Positions 16,847 through 25,617 of a stretch of 64,000 bases of DNA are shown here, piece by piece. The notes beneath the pieces were generated by a model. The model saw nothing but the letters and a program-made list of their open reading frames with translations. It ran no database searches and was not told where the DNA came from. The position numbers were made by a program, and so were the translations under genes. The DNA comes from Yeosuana sp043876835 (GTDB lineage Bacteria > Bacteroidota > Bacteroidia > Flavobacteriales > Flavobacteriaceae), in assembly GCF_043876835.1 (NCBI RefSeq), contig NZ_JBAWJZ010000007.1:1-64000 (forward strand), given 5' to 3'. Within the stretch, counting starts at the first letter, position 1, and each line of letters begins with the position of its first letter.

Positions 16847-17986
16847 TCAATTATCTTTTTTCAAATGATCAGACAATGTTTTTAATAGGTCGCCATTATC
16901 ACCACTGAACTGCCAAAACATAACCCCTCCTAATTTTTCTTTTTTCACAAAATCAACTTTGTATTGCATTGATTTTGTGTTTCCATAGGTTATGAACAAT
17001 GAATCTTTATCTCTCCATATGTAGGGAGCTTTAGCACTGTCATCCCAATAAGGTGTAAATACCTTACTGTTTATACTATCTGCAATAGCTTTATACCCAT
17101 AACCTCCTGTTTGACCTTTTGCCAATTGATATAAACCATGATTTTTTGGGTTGACACCTTTCCAATATCTTCCATAAAACGGTACTCCCAATACTATTTT
17201 ACGGGAAGGAATTCCAGCAAGTATATGTTCCTGCACTGAATTTCGACTGCTTTTTTTAAATGTTTCTGAATCAAACCTTGACTCTTCAAGATTGGAATGA
17301 TGCCCTGTCCCGTTAGAACCTCCAGTCACAAAATCATATGTCATTATATTGATATAATCAAGATATTTTTGTGCTTTTCTCATATCGGTATGATCCAAAT
17401 AACTTTGGTTAGCACCTGTTGCAACAGTCAACAAATACGTTTTCTTTCCACTTGCCAATGAATCCAGTTTTTTTCTCAGCAGTTGTAAAATTGCCGTAAA
17501 ATTTTCTTTATCCTCTGGTCTAAAACGATTGTTATCTCCTATTTGTCCTGGATATTCCCAATCTAAATCCACGCCATCTATTTTGTGTTTAATCACAAAA
17601 TTTATGGCACTATTGGCAAACTTTTGCCTAGAGTTTTTGTTTAAAACGGCATCAGAAAAATTTTTGGACCAACTCCAACCTCCTACAGAAATTAAAATTT
17701 TCAAATTTTTGTTGGTAAGCTTCAATTGATTTAATTTTTGTAGTGCTTCTGCATCATTTTCATTTCCTTCAATAACTTTTCCATCCTTGATATTAGCAAA
17801 AGCATAGTTGATATGCGTGACTTGGTTTGCTTTTTCATTATTCTCTCCCCAACTGTCCTGCCTTCCATGAACATAAGCAACTATTTTATAGTTCTCTGTC
17901 TTTCCTTTTATTACTGATTTTTTATTCATACAAGCTATTAAAAACATTGCTGAAAAGAATGCTGAAAATAAATATTTACTATTCAT
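16847..17986 (-). CDS. GH18 lipoprotein: chitinase-type / endo-beta-N-acetylglucosaminidase candidate
   Basis: The 379-residue protein has a lipoprotein signal (lipobox LIAC, Cys19) and a GH18 barrel from about residue 33. The SxGG motif is at 100-103. The catalytic DxxDxDxE motif is complete: Asp137, Asp140, Asp142 and the acid Glu144, in DGVDLDWEYP. The later MTYDF strand, the FYGRYW segment with an inserted alpha/beta subdomain, and GVMFWQFSGD at the end look like a chitinase-type GH18. The usual N-glycan role of GH18 is cleavage between the two core GlcNAc residues. This sequence could do that, or could split chitobiose after PNGase release; sequence alone does not decide. It is the last enzyme gene of the large operon, 46 bp after GH125. 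Confidence 0.88.
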   Translation of the reverse strand: MNSKYLFSAFFSAMFLIACMNKKSVIKGKTENYKIVAYVHGRQDSWGENNEKANQVTHINYAFANIKDGKVIEGNENDAEALQKLNQLKLTNKNLKILISVGGWSWSKNFSDAVLNKNSRQKFANSAINFVIKHKIDGVDLDWEYPGQIGDNNRFRPEDKENFTAILQLLRKKLDSLASGKKTYLLTVATGANQSYLDHTDMRKAQKYLDYINIMTYDFVTGGSNGTGHHSNLEESRFDSETFKKSSRNSVQEHILAGIPSRKIVLGVPFYGRYWKGVNPKNHGLYQLAKGQTGGYGYKAIADSINSKVFTPYWDDSAKAPYIWRDKDSLFITYGNTKSMQYKVDFVKKEKLGGVMFWQFSGDNGDLLKTLSDHLKKDN

Positions 17987-18032
17987 ACTAATTAAACTAA
18001 CTATAAATAAATGAACTATTGCTTTATATACA

Positions 18033-19463
18033 TTAATATGTTAATGACAATAGCTCTTTATTTTCATTGAACAATTTTATGATTAATTCACCAAATAATG
18101 TATTTGCCCATGCAAACCAATCTCTAGAATATTCTTTTGGATTGTCTTTATCAAAACCTTCATGCATAAAACCTGTTCCTGCATGGGTAGTCTTTAACAT
18201 TTTTAAGCATCGAACAATTTCATTTTCATCAGTACTTGTCATGGCTCTTAAAATGATGCCCATAGGCCAAATTTTATTTTTACCTGTATGCGGACTTCCT
18301 TGACCTTCGGTAAATGACCCTTTTAAAAAATAGGGATTATTATCACTTAATAAAAATCGGCGAGTATTTTTATAAATTTCATCTGCTGGCTTATGAGCTC
18401 CCAAATATGCCAAAGACATTAACGAAGGCACATTAGCATCATCCATAAATAATTTATTACCATAACCATCTATCTCGTAAGCATAAATTTTACCAAAGTT
18501 TAAATGTTCTGAAACTGCAAATTCACTGATGGCATCATCAACCTCATCAGCCATTTGGGAGCATGCAGTTGCAAACTCATTGTTATTAAATACCCTTCTA
18601 TAAATAGTTTCTAACTGTCTTAAAGACAATACAGCAAAAATATTTGAAGGAATTAAATAGGGATATAATGTTGAATCGTCTGAAGGACGAAACATGGAAC
18701 AAATAAGTCCGTTTTGTTTTACAGGTCTTCCCGTTCCACCAAATGGCGGTGAATCTATTACCGAAGTAGTTTCCCTACTAAACACATACTTAGACTCATT
18801 ATGTTTGCGTTGCTCTGTTTTAAAGGTTTTAACAATCAATCGCATAGCTTTGTCAAAATCATCATCAAAAATGGAAGTGTCTTTTGTTATTTGATAATAT
18901 TCATTAGCCAATCGAATTACGTAACATAAAGAATCTATCTCCCACTTACGTTCGTGAACTCCTGGCAACATAAGGGTTTGATCGCTTTTCCATTCTGATA
19001 TTTTAGTTTTATCTTTATAAAATGCATTGGCATACGGATCTAACAACACACATTTTATCTGTCTGTTAATTAATCCTTGTATAAGCTTTTTAAGTTTTTC
19101 GTCCTCATTAATTAAAGGCATATATGGCCAAAATTGAGCAGTAGAATCTCGTAGCCACATAGCATCGATATCTCCTGTTATCACAAAAGTATCTGGTTTG
19201 CCATCAATCATTTCAAAATCAATGGTTGTATCCAATGTATTTGGATAACAATTTTCAAAAAGCCAAGCAATTTCTTCATCTTTAATAAAGGTCTTCACCT
19301 TCTTAATTGTTTGTTCTACTGCCTCACTTACAAATTTTCTATCTGCTAACTTTGGTCGCTTACTCACAAATTTATTTTGTGAAGCCCTTATTATATTTTG
19401 AGGCATCACCAATGTTCCTGCTGTAAACAATGAACTTTGAGCAATAAAATTTCGTCTTTTCAT
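18033..19463 (-). CDS. GH125 exo-alpha-1,6-mannosidase
   Basis: The 476-residue protein matches GH125 (formerly DUF1237) along its length, including the diagnostic GDIDAMWLRDSTAQFWPY segment (Trp103-Ser107 for WLRDS), PYANAFYKD and the late SRDWFAWANTLFGELI. The N-terminus MKRRNFIAQSSLFTAG carries a paired-Arg, Tat-like signal, so the enzyme is expected in the periplasm. GH125 enzymes remove non-reducing alpha-1,6-linked mannose by inversion, a linkage of the N-glycan core and of high-mannose arms. It lies between the GH3 scar and GH18, in the same direction. Length is normal for the family. Confidence 0.92.
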   Translation of the reverse strand: MKRRNFIAQSSLFTAGTLVMPQNIIRASQNKFVSKRPKLADRKFVSEAVEQTIKKVKTFIKDEEIAWLFENCYPNTLDTTIDFEMIDGKPDTFVITGDIDAMWLRDSTAQFWPYMPLINEDEKLKKLIQGLINRQIKCVLLDPYANAFYKDKTKISEWKSDQTLMLPGVHERKWEIDSLCYVIRLANEYYQITKDTSIFDDDFDKAMRLIVKTFKTEQRKHNESKYVFSRETTSVIDSPPFGGTGRPVKQNGLICSMFRPSDDSTLYPYLIPSNIFAVLSLRQLETIYRRVFNNNEFATACSQMADEVDDAISEFAVSEHLNFGKIYAYEIDGYGNKLFMDDANVPSLMSLAYLGAHKPADEIYKNTRRFLLSDNNPYFLKGSFTEGQGSPHTGKNKIWPMGIILRAMTSTDENEIVRCLKMLKTTHAGTGFMHEGFDKDNPKEYSRDWFAWANTLFGELIIKLFNENKELLSLTY

Positions 19464-19559
19464 CTGTTTAAATCTATTTGTTTTTCAATGGCCAGATGGA
19501 GGGCCTTTTTAAACATTTCGGTTGTTTTGCAAGATTTATTAATGGCATATTATATAAAA

Positions 19560-19780
19560 CTAATTGATAACCTTAAAATTTATTTTTTGTAAATCCGTTG
19601 AATTACCTCCAACCATCACTTCAAAATCACCAGGTTCTACAACGTGTTCCATATCACTATTCCAAAAAAGCGTTCCTCTACTGGCAATTTTGAATTTTGA
19701 TAAGGATAAGTTATATTTTGGGCATTAACTTCAAAATATAATAACATAAATATTGTTAAAAAAAATAATAACTCATTCAT
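19560..19780 (-). pseudogene. GH3 glycosidase remnant with the catalytic core deleted
   Basis: Reading the minus strand from an ATG at 19780 gives a signal-peptide-like start (MNELLFFLTIFMLLYFEVNA) followed by QNITYPYQNSKLPVEER, which matches the mature start of GH3 beta-glucosidase-type enzymes. In another frame the next bases give LFWNSDMEHVVEPGDFEVMV and GGNSTDLQKINFKVIN with a stop at 19560-19562, the usual end of the GH3 fibronectin-type III domain. About 2 kb of barrel and sandwich domains is missing at the junction near 19690. This scar fills most of the 364-bp gap between the PNGase-like gene and GH125. Confidence 0.8.
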
Positions 19781-19827
19781 TTTCTATACTTTCAACTTAT
19801 TGTTCATTTAAATTTGATGGATGAAAA

Positions 19828-21009
19828 TTACTCTTCATAAGTTATGTACGCTGAAACCAACCAATGATTTAGCTTGTCTTCTGTAGCCAACGTTGCTGGA
19901 ATACTAATTTTTAATATGTGTTCACCTTCTTTTAAATCACCCAACTCGACGACAAATGGTTTGACTAAAGACCCTGGACACCAGTTAGATCTGGACAAGT
20001 CTGATGATGCAATGCGTTCTTCAATTTCTTTTGTCTTATAAGAATGTGTTTCAAAATCTATATAGGAAGCTGTATCTTTTTTTAGCCAAACTCCAGATGT
20101 TGGATTAAATCGCCTAAAAGAAGCACAATCGTCACGCCACGGTATGGTGTCTAAAACAAGTTTATTATCAATTGAAATACTGTTCTTTATTTTAATGAAC
20201 TCATCACCTCCTTCATGTCCACCATGCCCGGTTGTTGTATAGTACAGTTTCACATTTTTTATAGCTTTATCCAATTTAAAATGTTGTTCTAAAGGTGCTA
20301 CTGCAAAAAAGTCAGGTAATGATTGGCCATCAACATAACTTACTGTATTTACCAATGATTTGACCATAACTGTTCTTCTTGGTCTATTGGAATAAACAAG
20401 ACTTAAATCAATATTATAACCCTCTTTAGTCCAAGAATCTATCCACACCCCAATATAAAAAGTATTACTCACTAAAACTGATAATTGTGAAATATCCAAT
20501 TCCCAAACAACTTCTTTTTCCCATTTAGGAATATAGACAGGTTTGCGGTGTTTTCCTTCTTCATTACTGTAAAATCCAACTCCGAAAGGTGTCATGAAAC
20601 GCAATAATTCCACGACAGGATTATAACTATCAGTTGCTTTTACTCCTCCAAATTTGTCATTTAAAGTTGATGATACTGGAAATGCTTTTTCTCCTGTTGA
20701 AACATCTAAAATGGATATTTTACTAGTGTCTGAAACAACGAAACAAGACCCAGATTTATCCCATCTATCTCCGTTTGAGCGCAGAGAAAGTTTAATTTTA
20801 ACATCAGTCCCAAAAGGAAAGTTTGGAACCGTGACCTTTTTAAAAACAATTCGTCCGTTTTGCAAACGAGTGGTTTCTTGGTCATTTCCTGAATCGCCAC
20901 CAAAATTTATTGGTTGGTTTTTAAAAATATGGTAGTTTAACTCGTCTTGTGCTATACTTTTAAAACAAAAACATAGCATTAAGCTTAGTATTAAATATTT
21001 CGCTTTCAT
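19828..21009 (-). CDS. PNGase F-like peptide-N4-(N-acetylglucosaminyl)asparagine amidase
   Basis: The 393-residue protein has a signal peptide (about 1-20, ends KSIAQ) and two beta domains like those of Elizabethkingia PNGase F. Anchors seen by eye are GDRWDKSGSCF (Asp84, matching catalytic Asp60 in DEWDRYAN) and WIDSWTKEGYNIDLSLVYS, matching ETWLAKGREYSVDFDIVYG. The glycine-rich TTTGHGGHEGGDEF places Glu270 where Glu206 sits, and RSNWCPGSLVKP matches RAGWCPGMAVP. The family hydrolyses the amide bond between Asn and the first GlcNAc and frees the whole N-glycan. Two differences from PNGase F: Asp191 replaces Glu118, and some disulfide Cys are absent. It sits 33 bp after a GH92 gene in the operon. 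Confidence 0.85.
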   Translation of the reverse strand: MKAKYLILSLMLCFCFKSIAQDELNYHIFKNQPINFGGDSGNDQETTRLQNGRIVFKKVTVPNFPFGTDVKIKLSLRSNGDRWDKSGSCFVVSDTSKISILDVSTGEKAFPVSSTLNDKFGGVKATDSYNPVVELLRFMTPFGVGFYSNEEGKHRKPVYIPKWEKEVVWELDISQLSVLVSNTFYIGVWIDSWTKEGYNIDLSLVYSNRPRRTVMVKSLVNTVSYVDGQSLPDFFAVAPLEQHFKLDKAIKNVKLYYTTTGHGGHEGGDEFIKIKNSISIDNKLVLDTIPWRDDCASFRRFNPTSGVWLKKDTASYIDFETHSYKTKEIEERIASSDLSRSNWCPGSLVKPFVVELGDLKEGEHILKISIPATLATEDKLNHWLVSAYITYEE

Positions 21010-21042
21010 TGAATGAATTTCTTAAACTTTTAAATTAATTAT

Positions 21043-23280
21043 CTATTTCAGAAAAATTTTTAAATGACTTCCATTTACTAAATCAGAATGATTGATAAAA
21101 AACCCTTTATATACTTTATCGTTTAAAAGAATTTTGTCAATTTTACCATCATTGTTTCCTAATCTTTCTATCACCAATTCCTTGTTTTTGTAATATTTAG
21201 AATCTAATTGAATAGTAATTTTATCAAACATAGGTGCTGTAATCGCATATTTTGGTTCACCTGGTGCAATTGGGTAAATTCCCATCATGGAATATACCAA
21301 CCAAGCTGACATAACCCCTGTATCGTCGTTTCCAGGAATTCCATCTGGAGTATTTTTAAAATATTTTTTCGCTAACTCTTTTACCAATTTCTGACTTCGC
21401 CACTCTTCACCTTTCACATAATTAAATAAATAGGGATACGCAATATCTGGTTCATTCGCCATATCAAATTGGTTAGTATCAAACACTTTTTGCAATTGCT
21501 TTTCAAACTCTTTTTGACCTCCCATTAATTTTATAAGTCCTTTTATATCATGAGGTACCATAAAGGCGTATTGCCATGCGTTACCTTCTATAAAACCAAT
21601 ATTTTCTTGAAAATTTGCACCCGATAAAGGGTCAAATGGTTCATAAAAACTTCCATTTTCAGTTTTTGGATGTAATAGGTTTAAATGTTTGTCGAATAAT
21701 TTTTGGTATGACATTGAACGATTTTTAAATCGTATATAATCTTCATTTTTACCTAATGCCTTTGCTAAAAGTGAAATGGAATAATCTGAAACATTATACT
21801 CTTGTGTAGTAGAAACCGATCCATTATTCTTTGTAGTTAAATACCCTTTTTCAATATAATCTTTAAGTCCAGGACGCAATGGATTATTCTCTATTTGATC
21901 GGCACTTTTCAACATGGCTTCATAGGCTTTTTGCACGTCAAAATCCTGAATGCCTTTTAAATAAGCATCAGCAATAACAATACTGGCAGGATCACCAACC
22001 ATGGTAAATGTTTCTGTTGAATTCAATTCCCATTTAGGCAACCAGCCATTTTCATCATACATTTCCAGCATACTTTTTATCATATTGGATTGTTGCTCTG
22101 GATATACTAATGACATTAGCTGATGTAGGTTTCTGTAGGTATCCCAAAGCGAAAAAACCGTATAACGCGTGCCTTTGGTTTTACCTGTTTTGCCTGTTTT
22201 TATTTCAGGAAATTCGCCGTTATAATCGTTTAAAGTATTTGGATGAATCAACGTATGGTACAAAGCAGTATAAAAAATGGTCTTCTCTTCATCAGTACCG
22301 CCTTCAACCTTAATTCTAGAAAGTAATTCGTTCCATTCATTATTAGTTTCTTTATAAACAGAATCAAACGATTTGCTTCCAGTTTCCTTTTCTAAATTTT
22401 CCCTAGCGTTTTCAATACTTACATACGAAATCCCAATTTTTACTTCAACCGTCTCTTCTTTGTCAAATTTATATGAGAAATAAGCACCAATACTATCACC
22501 AACCACCATTTTTGTTGCATGTTCCATGATACGGGTTTGTCCATTATATGGCATCCACTGAGCTTCTATTCCATTGTATTTAGCAGTTTTTTTCCATACA
22601 CCAAAATTATCGGCAGGTTTTGAGAATTTAGCAACAAAATACACTGGATAAGCTGCTTCAGGATTATTATAACAAAACGATCCGACGGTACGCATCCCTT
22701 CAATCTCGGTTGAAGACACTATTTTTACCATAGCACCTTGCTCATTAGTTAACCCTAGACCAAGATTAAGTAAAATATTTGCTTGCCCTTTAGGGAATAT
22801 AAACTTACTGACACCTACCCTTTTTGAAGTGGTAAATTCTGCCCTGATATTGTATTTGTCCATTTTAGAACTGTAATAACCTGCTTTTGCTAATTCATAG
22901 GAATAGGTAGAACCATACTTTAAATGATTGGTTTCAACATTTCCTGTTGTTGGCATTAGTAATATAACTCCTAAATCTGGGCAACCTACACCACTTAAAT
23001 TTACCTGAGTAAACCCTGTTAAAAAGGTGTTTTCATGTACATACGGATTTGAAAGCCATCTACTATCTTTTTCTAATGGCAAATTTTGAGAACCAGCGAC
23101 ATTAAACGGACTAATACTTGCCATACCTCTTGGTGCAATTGGCCCAGGATAAGTAGCTCCAAAATTAGATGTTCCTATAAAAGGGTTTACAAAATCTACT
23201 GGCTGTTTTTGTGCGCATACCATGAGCACATCAAAAAAAACAAAAAGAATACAAACAGCTAATCTATTATTCATTTTCAA
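21043..23280 (-). CDS. GH92 alpha-mannosidase (a)
   Basis: The 745-residue protein has a signal peptide ending MVCAQ, without a clear lipobox position. It has the GH92 N-terminal domain start VDFVNPFIGTSNFGATYPGP, the conserved TVFSLWDTYRNLHQL and the C-terminal motif GNDDTGVMSAWLVYSMMGIY that carries the base residues of this calcium-dependent inverting family. GH92 enzymes remove non-reducing alpha-mannose. Its ANEPDIAYPYLFNYV segment differs from the HGNEPSHH of copies c and d, so a different linkage preference is likely, but which one cannot be read from sequence. It is 3 bp from the next GH92 gene and 33 bp from the PNGase-like gene. Confidence 0.93.
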   Translation of the reverse strand: MKMNNRLAVCILFVFFDVLMVCAQKQPVDFVNPFIGTSNFGATYPGPIAPRGMASISPFNVAGSQNLPLEKDSRWLSNPYVHENTFLTGFTQVNLSGVGCPDLGVILLMPTTGNVETNHLKYGSTYSYELAKAGYYSSKMDKYNIRAEFTTSKRVGVSKFIFPKGQANILLNLGLGLTNEQGAMVKIVSSTEIEGMRTVGSFCYNNPEAAYPVYFVAKFSKPADNFGVWKKTAKYNGIEAQWMPYNGQTRIMEHATKMVVGDSIGAYFSYKFDKEETVEVKIGISYVSIENARENLEKETGSKSFDSVYKETNNEWNELLSRIKVEGGTDEEKTIFYTALYHTLIHPNTLNDYNGEFPEIKTGKTGKTKGTRYTVFSLWDTYRNLHQLMSLVYPEQQSNMIKSMLEMYDENGWLPKWELNSTETFTMVGDPASIVIADAYLKGIQDFDVQKAYEAMLKSADQIENNPLRPGLKDYIEKGYLTTKNNGSVSTTQEYNVSDYSISLLAKALGKNEDYIRFKNRSMSYQKLFDKHLNLLHPKTENGSFYEPFDPLSGANFQENIGFIEGNAWQYAFMVPHDIKGLIKLMGGQKEFEKQLQKVFDTNQFDMANEPDIAYPYLFNYVKGEEWRSQKLVKELAKKYFKNTPDGIPGNDDTGVMSAWLVYSMMGIYPIAPGEPKYAITAPMFDKITIQLDSKYYKNKELVIERLGNNDGKIDKILLNDKVYKGFFINHSDLVNGSHLKIFLK

Positions 23281-23283
23281 AAC

Positions 23284-25617
23284 CTATTTTAAATTGCTTA
23301 AAGAATAAGGCACCTCTTCTGGTTTACTAGCCCAATTTTTGTTGAGTGAATCTCCCAATTGGAATTCTAATGTTCCACCGTTTTGAATGTCTTCAAACGT
23401 TAAAAAACCATTTGAATAAGGTTTCCCATTTAATGTTGCCGACTGTATATAGAAATTGTTTTTTGAATTATTTTTTGAATCTATTTCAAACGTATTGCCA
23501 TTTTCTAAATGAAGTGTTGCTTTTTTAAATAAAGGACTTCCAATGACATATTGGTTTACGCCTGGTGTTACAGGATAAAAGCCCAACGAACTGAATACAT
23601 ACCAAGCTGAAGTTTGCCCATTATCTTCATCACCACAATAACCATCTGGTGTAGCACTATATAATTTGGTAAGTACTTCCCTTATTTTTTCTTGAGCTTT
23701 ATAAGGTTTATTAGCATAGTTGTATAAATAAATCATGTGCTGGATAGGCTGGTTTCCATGAGCATAATTCCCCATATTCACCACTTGCATTTCCCTGATT
23801 TCATGAATGGTTTGCCCATAATAAGAATCATCAAACGTTGGAGGCATTTCAAATACTTCATCTAGTTTTGAAGCAAATTGTTCTTTACCTCCCATTAAGT
23901 CAATTAACCCTTGAACGTCATGAAAAACAGACCATGTATAATGTAAACTGTTTCCTTCTGTAAAGGCATCACCCCATTTTAAAGGATTGAATGGTTGTTG
24001 AAAATCATCTTCTTTGTTTTTACCCCGCATTAAGTTTACAGATGGATCAAATACATTTTTGTAGTTCAAAGACTTTTTGAAATAGGTGTCAGCAAGTTCT
24101 TCTTTTCCTAATTTTTTAGCCATTTCTGCAATAGTAAAATCGGCATATGCATATTCTAAGGTTCGAGCTACATTTTCATTAATGCCAACATTGTAAGGCA
24201 CATATCCTAAACTGTTGTAATAGTTTAAACCTTCGCGACCAACAGATTTTACTGGTCGTCCTGTTTCAACCGTAGCATTTTTCAAAATAGCATCAAACAG
24301 AACATTTACGTCTTCCTCTTTAACATTGCCTTTTAAAAAGGCATCCACTATTATTGGTGCTGAGTTTGATCCAATCATACAATCTCTATGCCCGGGACTA
24401 GCCCATTCTGGAAGCCAGCCAGACTCTTTATAAGTGTTTACCAAACCTTCCATAATATGACTATTCAAATCTGGATACATCATATTAAAAAAAGGATACA
24501 CAGCCCTAAAAGTGTCCCAAAAGCCATTATCTGTAAACATATAGCCTGGAAGTACATTCCCATTATACGGACTGTAATGCACTATGTTATTATTCTTGTC
24601 GAATTCATAGAATTTTCTTGGAAACAATAATACTCTGTATAAACATGAATAAAATGTTCTTATATGGTCTATATTATCATCTTCAATTTGAATTCTTTTT
24701 AATTCTTTTTCCCAAACTTGTTTTGCCTTTGTTTTAGTTTGTTCAAAAGTATCTGTGCCAATTTCTTTAGATAAATTTAATGCTGCTTGCTCTGGACTAA
24801 TAAATGATGAAGCCACTTTGACGTGAACAACTTCTCCTTTTTTGGTCTTGAACCCAATAATTGCCCCTACATGATCACCTTCACTTGAGGTTGAATTCTC
24901 CATTAATTTCCAGCCATCATTCCAAGTATCAGTTATTTCAAAATCTTTATCAAATTCAGCAACAAAATAGTTGTGAAAATTATCGGGAACACCACCACTA
25001 TTGTTTCTACAATAGCCAATAATTTTACGTTCTTCTGGCATAATTTTCACCATAGAACCTTTAAAAAACGCATCAAGAAGAATGTATGATATTTCAGATT
25101 CTGGAAATGTGAACTTAAATTGCGAAGCTCTTTCTGTTGGAACAACCTCAGCTGTCACGTCATAATCAGCCAAATATACTGAGTAATGATACGGTTTTAC
25201 AATTTCAGCTTTATGGGAAAACCACGATTCACGTTCGTCTTCTTGAAATTTCAAATCCCCCGTAACTGCCATTAACGAAAACGCAGCGTAGTCATTTATC
25301 CAAGGACTGGGTTGGTGTGTTTGCTTAATACCTCTAATTTTATTTGAATCGTATTTGTAGGTCCAGCCATCTCCCATTTTAGACGTCATCGGTGTCCAAA
25401 AATTCATGCCCCAAGGCGTTGCAATAACAGGATATGTATTTCCATTGGAAAGTGTATAATTGGAATCGGTTCCCATTAAAGGGTTAACAAAATCAACTAA
25501 ATCATTGTTTTGCACCATGCCCACCTCTTTGGGCCTTTCTTTTACTTGATTGCATGACATATTAACTAATGCCATAAAACACACTAATAATTTAATTTTG
25601 TTGTCTAATCTTTTCAT
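23284..25617 (-). CDS. GH92 alpha-mannosidase (b), lipoprotein
   Basis: The 777-residue protein has a lipoprotein signal (lipobox VNMSC) and the GH92 landmarks: VDFVNPLMGTDSNYTLSNGN, FTDNGFWDTFRAVYPFF and GDEDNGQTSAWYVFSSLGFY. At the position where copies c and d read HGNEPSHH it has HGNQPIQH. It also carries TWNDGWKLMENSTSSEG in the N-terminal domain, not seen in the other three. It is the most divergent of the four paralogues in the window and probably has a distinct specificity. It directly abuts the GH29 stop codon (no gap), so the genes are cotranscribed and possibly translationally coupled. Confidence 0.92.
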   Translation of the reverse strand: MKRLDNKIKLLVCFMALVNMSCNQVKERPKEVGMVQNNDLVDFVNPLMGTDSNYTLSNGNTYPVIATPWGMNFWTPMTSKMGDGWTYKYDSNKIRGIKQTHQPSPWINDYAAFSLMAVTGDLKFQEDERESWFSHKAEIVKPYHYSVYLADYDVTAEVVPTERASQFKFTFPESEISYILLDAFFKGSMVKIMPEERKIIGYCRNNSGGVPDNFHNYFVAEFDKDFEITDTWNDGWKLMENSTSSEGDHVGAIIGFKTKKGEVVHVKVASSFISPEQAALNLSKEIGTDTFEQTKTKAKQVWEKELKRIQIEDDNIDHIRTFYSCLYRVLLFPRKFYEFDKNNNIVHYSPYNGNVLPGYMFTDNGFWDTFRAVYPFFNMMYPDLNSHIMEGLVNTYKESGWLPEWASPGHRDCMIGSNSAPIIVDAFLKGNVKEEDVNVLFDAILKNATVETGRPVKSVGREGLNYYNSLGYVPYNVGINENVARTLEYAYADFTIAEMAKKLGKEELADTYFKKSLNYKNVFDPSVNLMRGKNKEDDFQQPFNPLKWGDAFTEGNSLHYTWSVFHDVQGLIDLMGGKEQFASKLDEVFEMPPTFDDSYYGQTIHEIREMQVVNMGNYAHGNQPIQHMIYLYNYANKPYKAQEKIREVLTKLYSATPDGYCGDEDNGQTSAWYVFSSLGFYPVTPGVNQYVIGSPLFKKATLHLENGNTFEIDSKNNSKNNFYIQSATLNGKPYSNGFLTFEDIQNGGTLEFQLGDSLNKNWASKPEEVPYSLSNLK

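Noticed and set aside
20654..20935. Antisense reading frames of 60-140 codons inside glycosidase, PNGase-like and susC genes
   Set aside because: They mirror strong coding sequence on the other strand, have no recognisable domain and no plausible start signals.
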